Positions 1 through 7,423 of a DNA stretch of 64,000 nucleotides are shown one piece after another (the stretch's first letter is position 1; each line of letters opens with the position of its first letter). The notes beneath the pieces are model-generated. The model saw only the letters and a list, made by a program, of their open reading frames with translations. It was not told where the DNA came from and ran no database searches. Source of the DNA: Rufibacter roseolus (GTDB taxonomy: Bacteria; Bacteroidota; Bacteroidia; Cytophagales; Hymenobacteraceae); assembly GCF_017916365.1 (NCBI RefSeq), contig NZ_JAFMSU010000001.1:1765028-1829027 (forward strand), read 5' to 3'. Made by a program: the position numbers and the translations under genes.

Positions 1-532
1 CCTGTTTTTGGGAAAAGGTGCCGTAAACGGTTTCCGCTTCCTGAAGCATGGCCTCAGTGGGAGCAATCACCAAATCGGCGGCGTGCAGTCCATCGCGCAC
101 GCGCTCAAAGTAGTAGTTTCTGTCGGCGGGGGCGTTCTCGCCTTTCATGGCGCGCCACCAAGTCTGCACGCAGGAATGGATGACCATGAGCACCGGTTTG
201 TTCCAGGGCAGATGGCCTTGGCAGAAGTTGTTCAGGTGGATGAGGTCGGGGTTGAGCTGTTCGTTCAGTTCCAGCAGCCATTGGCCCGCCAGGTCTACTT
301 CGGTCCAGGGATTGTCCATCCATTCCAGCTGATATTCGCTTTCGTACACGGTCACGTTGGTGAGCGCCGCCAGTTCCTGCCGTTGCTGTAGGGTGATGGC
401 CGCGCCCATGGTGGCGAGGTAAAAGTGCACGTTGTAAGGCGCCATCGCGCGGATGAGCTCCAGACTGTAGGTCCAAACCCCGCCCACGCTGTCGGTGGTC
501 ATGAGTACGCGCCGATGCGGTTTATCTACCAT
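1..532 (-). CDS. Glycosyltransferase family 4, N-terminal part (cut by window edge)
   Basis: Only the first 177 codons are visible; the gene runs off the left edge. The protein begins MVDKPHRRVLMTTDSVGGVW and continues TYSLELIRAM, the usual opening of GT-B fold GT4 enzymes (first beta strand, then a glycine-rich loop that contacts the acceptor or nucleotide sugar). Later segments PDLIHLNNF, VLMVIHSCVQTWW and ADLVIAPTEAML fit the GT4 N-terminal Rossmann domain. The start ATG lies inside the last codons of the Gfo/Idh gene, with an 11-bp overlap, so translation is probably coupled. The family transfers a sugar from a nucleotide donor in the cytoplasm; donor and acceptor cannot be told. Membership of the operon of sugar-modifying enzymes to its right suggests assembly of a surface glycan (inference). 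Confidence 0.85.
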   Translation of the reverse strand, partial: MVDKPHRRVLMTTDSVGGVWTYSLELIRAMAPYNVHFYLATMGAAITLQQRQELAALTNVTVYESEYQLEWMDNPWTEVDLAGQWLLELNEQLNPDLIHLNNFCQGHLPWNKPVLMVIHSCVQTWWRAMKGENAPADRNYYFERVRDGLHAADLVIAPTEAMLQEAETVYGTFSQKQ

Positions 533-1568
533 AAATTCTGTCTAGTACCTCTGCTACTTTCACAAACTGCTCGGCTTCTTCGCTGAACTTCTCGCCGTTG
601 GCGACGCGCTGCGCCCATTCCACACCGGCCCGTCCGCCCCAGGCATCTGGCGGCGAAACCAAGGTTTCGGTGTTGGTGCCCCAGAAGCGCTCGGCCACGA
701 AGTCATAGAAAGAGCCGTTCACGTTTTTGAAGGCCGCGCCGCCTTTGGTGCCGTAGAAAGTGGCGCTGATGATGGCTTCCTGACCGGCGGGCAAGTTCCA
801 GGAACAAGTCAGCTGCACGTGCGGACCCGTCGCTAACTGGATGCTGGCAGTGGCGTAATCCTCCACGGCATCTGCAGAAGACGTCAGGCGTTTCCCTTTA
901 GAGAACAGGCTGCTGGTTACGCTTTCCACTTGGGGGAAGTCTAAGGTCCAGAGTGCCAAGTCCACCAAATGCACGCCCAGGTCAATCACGCAGCCACCGC
1001 CGGAGAGTTTGGGGTCATAGAACCAGGGTTTATCGGGGCCATAAGCATTATGGAATACCAGCTCCACGCCGTAGATATCGCCTAGTTCGCCGGATTTCAC
1101 CAGGTCATACACTTTGCGCATGGCCACGGTGCTGCGGTAAGAGAGGTCCACACCCAAGAGCGTATCGGCTTTTCGGGCGGCTTCTACTACGCGCCGGGTT
1201 TCCTCGGCAAAACGGCCCAAGGGTTTCTGGCAGAAAACGGCTTTCCCGCTTTCCAGGGCCTGAATGGATTGGTCGGCATGGAACGCACTAGGGGTGGCAA
1301 TGACTACGCCGTCTATTTCATCAGTCAGTAAGTCTTCAATGGTGTTGCCCACTTTGGCGGCCGGAGCGGTTTTTTGGGCTTCCTCTACGTTTTGCGGGGC
1401 TGGGTCTACCACGGCGGTTACCTCGGCTACGCCGGCATTGGCGATGGCTTCCATGCGGTTACGGCCTATCCAGCCGATGCCCAGGAAGCCTAATTTCAAA
1501 GTATCTGTAGAAGCAACGTTGGGGGCTGCTGCTTCTTGGATGGGTTCTAGTAAAGTGTCTTCAGCCAT
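522..1568 (-). CDS. Gfo/Idh/MocA family NAD(P)-dependent oxidoreductase
   Basis: 348 residues. After a ~25-residue leader comes a Rossmann beta-alpha-beta unit, LGFLGIGWIGRNRMEAIANA, then VVDPAP at the end of the second strand, VIATPSAFHADQ, and CQKPLGR, the family EKP-type motif with Gln in place of Glu. The C-terminal half carries GGGCVIDLGVHLVDLALW, the G-G-x-x-x-D-x-x-x-H-x-x-D motif that holds the catalytic aspartate and histidine. The family oxidises or reduces sugars or inositols and their nucleotide forms. The gene lies 263 bp after the zinc dehydrogenase gene, with a terminator-like hairpin and a short inverted-repeat element between, and its stop overlaps the following glycosyltransferase start. 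The substrate is unknown; the context points to a sugar keto/hydroxyl conversion for glycan synthesis. Confidence 0.9.
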   Translation of the reverse strand: MAEDTLLEPIQEAAAPNVASTDTLKLGFLGIGWIGRNRMEAIANAGVAEVTAVVDPAPQNVEEAQKTAPAAKVGNTIEDLLTDEIDGVVIATPSAFHADQSIQALESGKAVFCQKPLGRFAEETRRVVEAARKADTLLGVDLSYRSTVAMRKVYDLVKSGELGDIYGVELVFHNAYGPDKPWFYDPKLSGGGCVIDLGVHLVDLALWTLDFPQVESVTSSLFSKGKRLTSSADAVEDYATASIQLATGPHVQLTCSWNLPAGQEAIISATFYGTKGGAAFKNVNGSFYDFVAERFWGTNTETLVSPPDAWGGRAGVEWAQRVANGEKFSEEAEQFVKVAEVLDRIYGR

Positions 1569-1620
1569 AGGTTGAAAGGGTTTGTTTCCAGGTTATTCAG
1601 CTTCTTTGTAGAAGCAAAAG

Positions 1621-1655
1621 GTTTCCCACCTGTTTTGGAAAAAGAGGTGGGAAAC
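1621..1655 (-). terminator. Hairpin, possible terminator or attenuator
   Basis: Arms GTTTCCCACCT (1621-1631) and AGGTGGGAAAC (1645-1655) are perfectly complementary around a 13-nt loop. Read on the minus strand the second arm is followed by CTTTTG, a short T run. It lies between the zinc dehydrogenase and Gfo/Idh genes and could reduce read-through inside the operon. The loop contains CTGTTTTGGAAAA, so this may be a diverged copy of the dispersed palindrome found across the window. Confidence 0.45.
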
Positions 1656-1676
1656 GGGTTTGTGTCTTTATTGAAC

Positions 1677-1820
1677 GTCCCCCTTTGAAGGGGGTAGGGG
1701 GATGATTACTCGTACTGAGTAAAACATTCCAGATATTAATTTTTCAGGTCTTTCCTTGTAGCCGGAGCTAGTTGGATCTTGAGCGGCTTTGTCATCCCCC
1801 TACCCCCTTCAAAGGGGGAC
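1677..1820. mobile_element. MITE-like unit bounded by perfect 29-bp inverted repeats
   Basis: Positions 1677-1705 and 1792-1820 are exact reverse complements of each other (29 of 29). Each arm starts at the outside with a small palindrome, CCCCCTTTGAAGGGGG, followed by TAGGGGGATGA towards the inside. The 86-bp core has no gene. The arm design (outer CCCC..GGGG hairpin, then a G-rich inner part) matches the pairs at 38015-38501 and 62001-62174. No transposase and no clear target duplication was found, so mobility is inference. Confidence 0.6.
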
Positions 1821-1831
1821 GGAATACGTAC

Positions 1832-2836
1832 TTACATCGTCACAATCGCCTTCATGAATCCGTCTGGGCGGTCCGTTAAGGCAGCAAATGCCTCTTCCAT
1901 GTTTTCCAGCGGGAAGGTATGGGTGTAGAGCATCTCGGGTTTCAGGCGGCCGCTTTCCACGGCTTCCACGGCTTCTTTGATGCCGTCTAAGTACATTTGC
2001 GGGTCGCGTTCGTGGGCGTTAATCACGTCCAGGCCGCGCCAGTTCCAGAGCTGAATGTTCACCTGGCGCATACCGTCCTGGTGGAACCCGGCAATGATGA
2101 GGCGTCCGCGCTCTTTGCACAGTTCGCCGGCCAGGTTCAGGGGCCATTCTTTGCCGGTGCACTCAATTACGCGGTCGCAGAAAACTTCGCCGGTGAGTTC
2201 TTTCACGCGCTCAATGATTTTGTAGTGGTCATCCATCGGGATGATTTCATCAGCGCCGCACTGTTGGGCGATGTCCAGAGAGAACGGACGCTGGGAGATG
2301 GCAATAACCCTGGCGCCCGCCTCTTTGGCTAATTGTACGAGTAAAGCCCCCAGAAACCCGATGCCCAGAATGGCCACGGTCTGTCCGGCTTTGATATCAG
2401 AGCGTTTGAAGATGTTCATGGCGCAGCCCAGCGGCTCACCGGGGAACGGTTTGCCCGCCAATGACTCCGGCAACTTCACTACTGAGGTGGCTTCGGCTAC
2501 GTCATAGGCGGCGTAGGAATTATAGGAAAGGGCGGCTACGCGGTCGCCCACTTTCAGGTCTTTCACCTCGGCGCCCACGGCGTCAATAATGCCCCAGCCT
2601 TCGTGACCGGGGTTACCGGCCGGAATAGGGTAGGAGAACCACTCGCGGCCTTCCCACACGGGAATGTTGGAGGCGCACAGGCCGCAGCCTTCCAGCTTGA
2701 TGCGCACTTGAGTGGCACCTAGTTCGGGCAGAGCCACCTCCTGGATTTCTACTTGTTTAGGAGCGGTAATCACCGCCGCAGCCATATTGGTGGCCGCGGC
2801 GGTGTCAAGGGTTTCTTGGAATAGATCGGTTTGCAT
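1832..2836 (-). CDS. Zinc-binding medium-chain alcohol dehydrogenase family protein
   Basis: 334 residues. The GroES-like domain has GCGLCASN, whose cysteine is the expected catalytic zinc ligand, and NPGHEGWGIIDAVG, the GHE signature that gives the second ligand. The coenzyme domain has AILGIGFLGALLVQLAKEAG, the GxGxxG nucleotide-binding turn. The four-cysteine structural-zinc loop of classical alcohol dehydrogenases is missing, as in sorbitol-dehydrogenase-like and many nucleotide-sugar members. About 40 residues come before the GroES domain. It starts 9 bp after the stop of the hydrolase-epimerase fusion gene, so the two are co-transcribed. The reaction is NAD(P)-linked oxidation or reduction of a hydroxyl/keto group; together with the Gfo/Idh enzyme it may interconvert a sugar intermediate (inference). 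Confidence 0.88.
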   Translation of the reverse strand: MQTDLFQETLDTAAATNMAAAVITAPKQVEIQEVALPELGATQVRIKLEGCGLCASNIPVWEGREWFSYPIPAGNPGHEGWGIIDAVGAEVKDLKVGDRVAALSYNSYAAYDVAEATSVVKLPESLAGKPFPGEPLGCAMNIFKRSDIKAGQTVAILGIGFLGALLVQLAKEAGARVIAISQRPFSLDIAQQCGADEIIPMDDHYKIIERVKELTGEVFCDRVIECTGKEWPLNLAGELCKERGRLIIAGFHQDGMRQVNIQLWNWRGLDVINAHERDPQMYLDGIKEAVEAVESGRLKPEMLYTHTFPLENMEEAFAALTDRPDGFMKAIVTM

Positions 2837-2845
2837 GATAGGGTA

Positions 2846-4903
2846 TTAAGCTACTGCTACGTTATCGGTTTCTTGTTCCATAGCCACGGGAGCTTTCAAA
2901 GATACTTCAATGCCTCTGGTCTCGCACAGCCACTGGTAGAGTTTGGCTACGCCTTCCTGCACGCTGTTTTTAGGGTACCAGCCGGTGGCCTCGTGGAACT
3001 TGCGGATGTCAGACACATAGTAGTGCTGGTCACCAGGACGCCAATCGCCGAAGCTTAGGTTCACTTTTTTGCCGCGGTAGGTGCCAATCAGGTCCAGCAG
3101 TTCCAGCAAACTAGTGGTGTTTTTCACGCCGCCGCCAATGTTGAAGGCCTGACCAGACAGTTCCTGGATGTTTTCCTGCGCCAGTAAAAATGCGTCTACC
3201 AGGTCTTCCACGAACAGGATGTCGCGCACCTGCTTGCCATCGCCGTAAATGCTTATGGCTTTGTTCTCAATGGCTCTTATGGCGAAGTGCGCTACCCAGC
3301 CCTGGTCTTCGTTGCCGTACTGATGCGGACCGTAAATGCAGCTCATCCGGAACACCACCGCAGGGATGCCATAGGTTCTAGCGTAGTCAACCACATACTG
3401 ATCTGCGGCGCCTTTGGAGCAACCGTAGGGGCTGTGGAAATCCAGCGGACGGGCCTCTGAGATACCATTGGCCTTGATGTGTTTGTCTGAGGGGTTGTAG
3501 CGGGTACCGTTCGGGATGAAGCGCAGGTCTTCCAGGCCGCCGTACACTTTATTTGTAGACGTGAATACCAGCGGTGGCGGATTATCCTGGGCTCTGATAG
3601 CCTCCAGCACGTTCACCACGCCTCTTGCGTTGATTTCAAAATCCTGGATTGGTCCGGTCAAGGAGGTAGTCACTGCTACCTGCGCCGCGAAATGGTAGAC
3701 CTCGTTGGCGTACTTCATGACGCGTTTTACCGCCTGTAAATCACGGATGTCGCCTACGTACACTTCCAGCTTGTCGCCGTAGTTCTGGTGCAGCCATTGC
3801 AAGTTGCGCTCTACGCCCATGCGGGAAAGGTTATCGAAAATGAGGACGCGCTTGCCTTGCTCCAAAAGACGCTTGGCTAAGTTGGTGCCCACAAAGCCGG
3901 CCCCACCGGTTACCACGGAGTAGCGCTCCTGGTCAGAGAAGTCTTCTTTGCGGCGGATGAAGTTGAACTTGTCCAGTCCATCCAAGCCGTTTTCAGCCCA
4001 TAATCTGTAAAGCAGTTTAGGGCTGCCGTCCACGTTCTTCAACCCGAAGTGGTATTTCCGCTCATCGGCATGAAACTCCACTGAGCTGTTCAAATCCAAA
4101 TCCTGCACGCTTGACCAAAAGACTTTGGTAACGGGCGCTTTGCACACTTTACGGAACTCCTGGAACTGCTTGAGTTCATCGTGTTGCCAGGTAGAGAAAC
4201 CGGCTTCGGTTATCCAGATTTCGGCTTTTGAACCCGTGTTGCTCAGCACTTCGCGCAAACGCTGAATGTTAGCATCCCAGCCTTCCCACTCGTGGTCAAA
4301 GACATCGGGGAACCCGTGAATGCCTACCGCGTCAATGTGCTCCAGCACCCCGCGGTTATACATCAATTGCAGCCAGTTGGGGTCAATGGGGCTCATGCCG
4401 CCCAGCACGGTTTTCTTGCCACGTTGCTTGACTACCTGCGCGGCCACGGCAATCATCTGGGAGAACGTATTCCAGTTCTGGTCCAGGGTGTAGTCGTATT
4501 GGGCTTTGTTGTTAGGCTCGTTCCAGAGTTCAACCCACTCAAAGTGAGTGCCTAGGTTCACTAACACGGTGTCCAGGAACTCGGCAAAAGCAGTTGGGTT
4601 TTGCGGCGGGGCAGAGGTCTTGGGAGCTGCCGCCAAAGCAGCCGGAGTCTCATGAAAGCAAGGTAACACCTGTACTTGCTTAGCCAAGGTTGGGATGAGC
4701 CAGCTGTACCAGGCTTGGCCTTCCTCAGTGGAATAGGCGGCCCAGGAGATGCCGGTGCGCAGTTCCGTGACGCCCAACTCCTTTACCTCCGCCAGAACAG
4801 TTTCTACGCGGGCGTGCTCACCAGGCTGGAACCATTGTACCAAGCCGATGGTGGGGGCGGCCAGGGGGGTATGTTTAGGATGTGTTTTGGCGATTCTTGT
4901 CAT
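2846..4903 (-). CDS. Fusion: GH-A clan glycoside hydrolase domain + CDP-paratose 2-epimerase-like SDR
   Basis: 685 residues in two domains. Residues ~15-310 form a TIM-barrel hydrolase of clan GH-A, similar to family 39: VELWNEPN places the acid/base at Glu129, and EIWITEAGFSTW places the nucleophile at Glu233; GGMSPIDP and DAVGIHGFPD are further barrel-strand motifs. Residues ~328-665 are an extended SDR: VTGGAGFVGTNLAKRL (Rossmann loop), DNLSRMGVERNLQWL, FEINARGVVNVLEAIR, TSTNKVYG, and SPYGCSKGAADQYVVDYAR with the YxxxK pair. This half closely resembles CDP-paratose 2-epimerase (RfbE/Tyv) as I remember that family. No signal peptide is visible, so the hydrolase domain seems cytoplasmic, which is odd for GH39. 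It may cleave or recognise a sugar intermediate handed to the epimerase (inference). It is followed after 9 bp by the dehydrogenase gene. Confidence 0.85.
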   Translation of the reverse strand: MTRIAKTHPKHTPLAAPTIGLVQWFQPGEHARVETVLAEVKELGVTELRTGISWAAYSTEEGQAWYSWLIPTLAKQVQVLPCFHETPAALAAAPKTSAPPQNPTAFAEFLDTVLVNLGTHFEWVELWNEPNNKAQYDYTLDQNWNTFSQMIAVAAQVVKQRGKKTVLGGMSPIDPNWLQLMYNRGVLEHIDAVGIHGFPDVFDHEWEGWDANIQRLREVLSNTGSKAEIWITEAGFSTWQHDELKQFQEFRKVCKAPVTKVFWSSVQDLDLNSSVEFHADERKYHFGLKNVDGSPKLLYRLWAENGLDGLDKFNFIRRKEDFSDQERYSVVTGGAGFVGTNLAKRLLEQGKRVLIFDNLSRMGVERNLQWLHQNYGDKLEVYVGDIRDLQAVKRVMKYANEVYHFAAQVAVTTSLTGPIQDFEINARGVVNVLEAIRAQDNPPPLVFTSTNKVYGGLEDLRFIPNGTRYNPSDKHIKANGISEARPLDFHSPYGCSKGAADQYVVDYARTYGIPAVVFRMSCIYGPHQYGNEDQGWVAHFAIRAIENKAISIYGDGKQVRDILFVEDLVDAFLLAQENIQELSGQAFNIGGGVKNTTSLLELLDLIGTYRGKKVNLSFGDWRPGDQHYYVSDIRKFHEATGWYPKNSVQEGVAKLYQWLCETRGIEVSLKAPVAMEQETDNVAVA

Positions 4904-4949
4904 ACGGTTTTAAGCTTCTTTTTAGGAAAACAGGTCAGAAACGCAGCGC

Positions 4950-6068
4950 CTAGACGGTCAAGCCCCGGGAGGCTAACTCGGCGCTCGCCTCATTGACGCG
5001 GTCGTACGCAATCTGTCCCTCCAGCCAATCGGCCAGCTCAGTTAAACCGCTGTTGAATTCTACTTGTGGATAAAAGCCCAATACTTCTTTGGCCAGGCTG
5101 ATGTCTGCGTAGCAGTGGCGGATGTCGCCTACGCGGTACTTGCCAGTAATCTCAGGGGTTAATTCCTGTTTGCCCATGACCTCAGCGAGGCGCTCACCTA
5201 TTTCCCGGATGGTGTAGTTGTTGCCGCTACCCACGTTGAAGACCTGTCCGTTGGCTTCTTCTTTTTCCATGGCCAGACGGCATGCCAATGCCACATCGCG
5301 CACGTGCACGAAATCGCGCTGCTGGTTTCCGTCCTCAAAGATCATGGGGGCATTGTTGTTCAGGAAGCGAGAGGCGAAGATGGCCAGCACACCGGTATAC
5401 GGGTTAGACAACGCCTGACGCGTACCATACACGTTGAAGAAGCGCATGGCCACCGTTGGTATGTTATAGGCGCGGCCCACCATCAGGCAAAGGCGCTCCT
5501 GGTCATATTTAGACAGCGCGTAAACGGATGACAAACACGGGATCTTAGATTCTGGCGTAGCCACCGGCGTCAGCACATCGCCTTGCTCACTTTTCAGTTC
5601 CCAGTCACCGGCTTTGAGTTGCTCCAATCCACGCTCGGCGGCAATCACTTTCTCGCCGGTGGCGGAGGTGTACAGCCCTTCGCCGTAGATGCTCATGCTG
5701 GAAGCCACCACCAGTTTGCTTACCGGTTTCTCAATCAGGCACTCCAAGAGAACGGCGGTGCCGATGTTGTTCACATCGGTGTATTCCTTGATTTCATACA
5801 TGCTCTGGCCCACACCCACCATGGCGGCGAAGTGGAACACGGCATCTACGCCTTCCAGCGCTTTTAGTACCGCCGCTTTGTCGCGCACGTCACCTACCTG
5901 CAATTCAACCTCGGGGTTAAGGTATTCTGGGCGCGTGCAGTCTTTGCCGTGAACCTGCTCTGACAAGTTGTCCAGGGCGCGTACTTCATATCCAAAATTG
6001 ATCAGCTCATCTGCCAGGTGCGACCCGATGAAGCCTGCACCGCCCGTTATCAATACTTTCTTTTTCAT
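4950..6068 (-). CDS. NAD-dependent epimerase/dehydratase (extended SDR, nucleotide-sugar)
   Basis: 372 residues. It starts MKKKVLITGGAGFIGSHLAD, the GxxGxxG NAD-binding loop at the N-terminus, then EVRALDNL (cofactor-selecting acidic residue), GDVRD, VFHFAAMVGVGQSM, VVASSMSIYGEG, and YALSKYDQE with the YxxxK catalytic pair near residue 183. Further on are MRFFNVYG, RDFVHVRDVA and FNVGSGNNYTIREI, as in UDP-glucose 4-epimerase and related enzymes. Its length is slightly above the usual ~320 because of an insertion around residues 130-165 and a C-terminal tail. It is the first well-supported gene of the minus-strand glycan operon; the fusion gene follows after 46 bp. The sugar substrate cannot be assigned from sequence alone. 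Confidence 0.9.
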   Translation of the reverse strand: MKKKVLITGGAGFIGSHLADELINFGYEVRALDNLSEQVHGKDCTRPEYLNPEVELQVGDVRDKAAVLKALEGVDAVFHFAAMVGVGQSMYEIKEYTDVNNIGTAVLLECLIEKPVSKLVVASSMSIYGEGLYTSATGEKVIAAERGLEQLKAGDWELKSEQGDVLTPVATPESKIPCLSSVYALSKYDQERLCLMVGRAYNIPTVAMRFFNVYGTRQALSNPYTGVLAIFASRFLNNNAPMIFEDGNQQRDFVHVRDVALACRLAMEKEEANGQVFNVGSGNNYTIREIGERLAEVMGKQELTPEITGKYRVGDIRHCYADISLAKEVLGFYPQVEFNSGLTELADWLEGQIAYDRVNEASAELASRGLTV

Positions 6069-6073
6069 AGTTG

Positions 6074-6439
6074 TTAGTAGGTGGTTTTAAGGGTTACAAA
6101 TGGTGCGGAGCGGAACTGGGTTTTCCCAGAGGGAGCGTAGCGGGTGCCGTATAGGAAACCGCCTCGGGAGGTCGCCTTCTTAGGGTTCAAGGCTCCGGAC
6201 CAGATGAATTCAAATGTGTTATTTACAGGATTGGTGTTGTAAAAGACGCCAGGGCTGGTGAGTCCCTGGAATTGGATGGCAGCGTAAGGGAGTTTTTCTA
6301 TCTTTGGGGTACCCATCAAAGGCGCTTTGCCTTTTCCGCTGCCTGCCATACCCTTCCCCGCTATGGCCTTACGTATTCCGCACGCGCCGCCACATAAGGC
6401 GGAAACAGACGTTAAAGGAACAGAAAGGCTTTTAACCAT
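6074..6439 (-). CDS. Uncertain small protein upstream of the epimerase gene
   Basis: An open frame of 121 codons that ends 5 bp before the epimerase ATG, so it could be the first gene of the operon. The N-terminal part is rich in Gly, Ala and Lys (GIRKAIAGKGMAGSGKGKAP); the C-terminal part (AIQFQGLTSPGVFYNTN, NTFEFIWSGAL, GGFLYGTRYAPSG) looks more protein-like. I recognise no family. It has no signal peptide or membrane segment. It may be an untranslated leader, or a degraded reading frame. Close spacing to the next gene is the main argument for it. Confidence 0.3.
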   Translation of the reverse strand: MVKSLSVPLTSVSALCGGACGIRKAIAGKGMAGSGKGKAPLMGTPKIEKLPYAAIQFQGLTSPGVFYNTNPVNNTFEFIWSGALNPKKATSRGGFLYGTRYAPSGKTQFRSAPFVTLKTTY

Positions 6440-6983
6440 AGTAGAAGATGCTGAGGAATTAATATATAGCTTTTATTCATTTTTATGGAAAGGAACGAAG
6501 AACATCCTCCTTGGGTTATGTTTCGCTATTTTCTTGGTACTTATACGGATATTAAATAAGTAGTTTTACTTGAAAGAAGTGGGTTTGACTTGGCTGTGAA
6601 TAGATGAAAATTACGATTGATATTTAGGAAGATAGCGCCTAGAGGGCATAAGAAGGCTACGGATGATTTCAGTTTCCGCAGTGTGGAGAAAGTTTACAAT
6701 GAAGGGTGAAAGAAGTATTTGTGGTATTTGAGAATACCTCTTTAGTAGAAAACCTCAGCCAAAATCAGGGTTTATTATTTTGGCTAAGGTTGTATTATCT
6801 TATGCATCTACTTGGCTTTGACAAACCAATATGCAAAGGCAGGCATAAATAAAAGGTGCGTAATGTTACCCTAAGAAGGATAGCCTTATAGGCTTCGGTT
6901 TCTTTCCTTATGAAAGCTTGATTTTACAAGTTTGTAGCCCAAAAAGAAGCCTGTAATCCTTAACACCCAGGTTAAGGAAAGTT
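6440..6983. other. AT-rich intergenic stretch without recognisable genes
   Basis: About 540 bp, clearly richer in A and T than its flanks, with many stops in all frames. No RNA gene or mobile element was recognised apart from a hairpin at 6751-6791. It may contain the promoter of the minus-strand glycan operon at its left end and decayed sequence in the middle. Confidence 0.5.
6751..6791 (-). terminator. Hairpin with 15-bp arms, candidate terminator
   Basis: Arms AACCTCAGCCAAAAT (6751-6765) and ATTTTGGCTAAGGTT (6777-6791) pair with one mismatch around an 11-nt loop. On the minus strand the hairpin is followed by TTTTC. It lies about 190 bp past the stop of the small membrane-protein gene at 6984-7367 and is the first good stop signal downstream of it. 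Confidence 0.45.
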
Positions 6984-7367
6984 CTACCAATCTTTGTTTC
7001 CAGTAAAGGCAAAAGAGATTCCTTCATTCAGCTTTGAGGTCAGGTAAACTAACCATAGAAACAAAAGGAATAAGGCTAATATTCTTAAAAGCTTGAAGGC
7101 AATGATTTGCACCTCTCTTTCAAGGAGCAAGAAAAACAAAAAGGTAAGTAAAACAGGAGGAATTGAGTTTACAAGCAGGATATAAATCAAGCCTTTGTCA
7201 AAGTCTTCTCGCAAAAGGTGGCCGTAGCCTTTCATGAAAGCCTCTCCTCCATGGAGGAAATAGGCATTTAAATAGAGGTTCATCAACACCCAGAACCCAG
7301 CCAGCACGGCAATAGGAATTCCAAACGCTACAGCGGTTTTAAGATGCGGTTTTAAGAAGCCCTTCAT
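6984..7367 (-). CDS. Small integral membrane protein, unknown function
   Basis: 127 residues with three clear hydrophobic segments: FGIPIAVLAGFWVLMNLYL near residues 15-33, a long one around LIYILLVNSIPPVLLTFLFF (60-80), and LLRILALFLLFLWLVYL near 92-110. A charged loop (HGGEAFMKGYGHLLREDFDKG) lies between the first two. No catalytic motif and no family recognised. It stands between the AT-rich gap and a perfect 18-bp palindromic repeat, downstream of the CBS-domain gene on the same strand but separated from it by that repeat. Confidence 0.65.
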   Translation of the reverse strand: MKGFLKPHLKTAVAFGIPIAVLAGFWVLMNLYLNAYFLHGGEAFMKGYGHLLREDFDKGLIYILLVNSIPPVLLTFLFFLLLEREVQIIAFKLLRILALFLLFLWLVYLTSKLNEGISFAFTGNKDW

Positions 7368-7382
7368 AGGAAATTTCAGATT

Positions 7383-7422
7383 CTGTTTAGGGCCTGTTTT
7401 CTTAAAAACAGGCCCTAAACAG
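7383..7422. repeat. Dispersed intergenic palindrome, best copy
   Basis: Arms CTGTTTAGGGCCTGTTTT (7383-7400) and AAAACAGGCCCTAAACAG (7405-7422) pair perfectly around CTTA. It begins 1 bp after the stop codon of the CBS-protein gene on the minus strand and ends 15 bp before the next gene start. This is the cleanest copy in the window of a degenerate palindrome seen in most gaps. It could also act as a terminator, but there is no good T run. Confidence 0.8.
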
Positions 7423-7423
7423 C

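Noticed and set aside
8-391. Plus-strand frame at the left edge
   Set aside because: It is antisense to the glycosyltransferase gene, whose frame has recognisable GT4 motifs.
6327-6563. 78-codon frame ending in a hydrophobic stretch
   Set aside because: It is antisense to the equally uncertain frame at 6074-6439 and its first half mirrors a Gly/Lys-rich segment; no support for translation.
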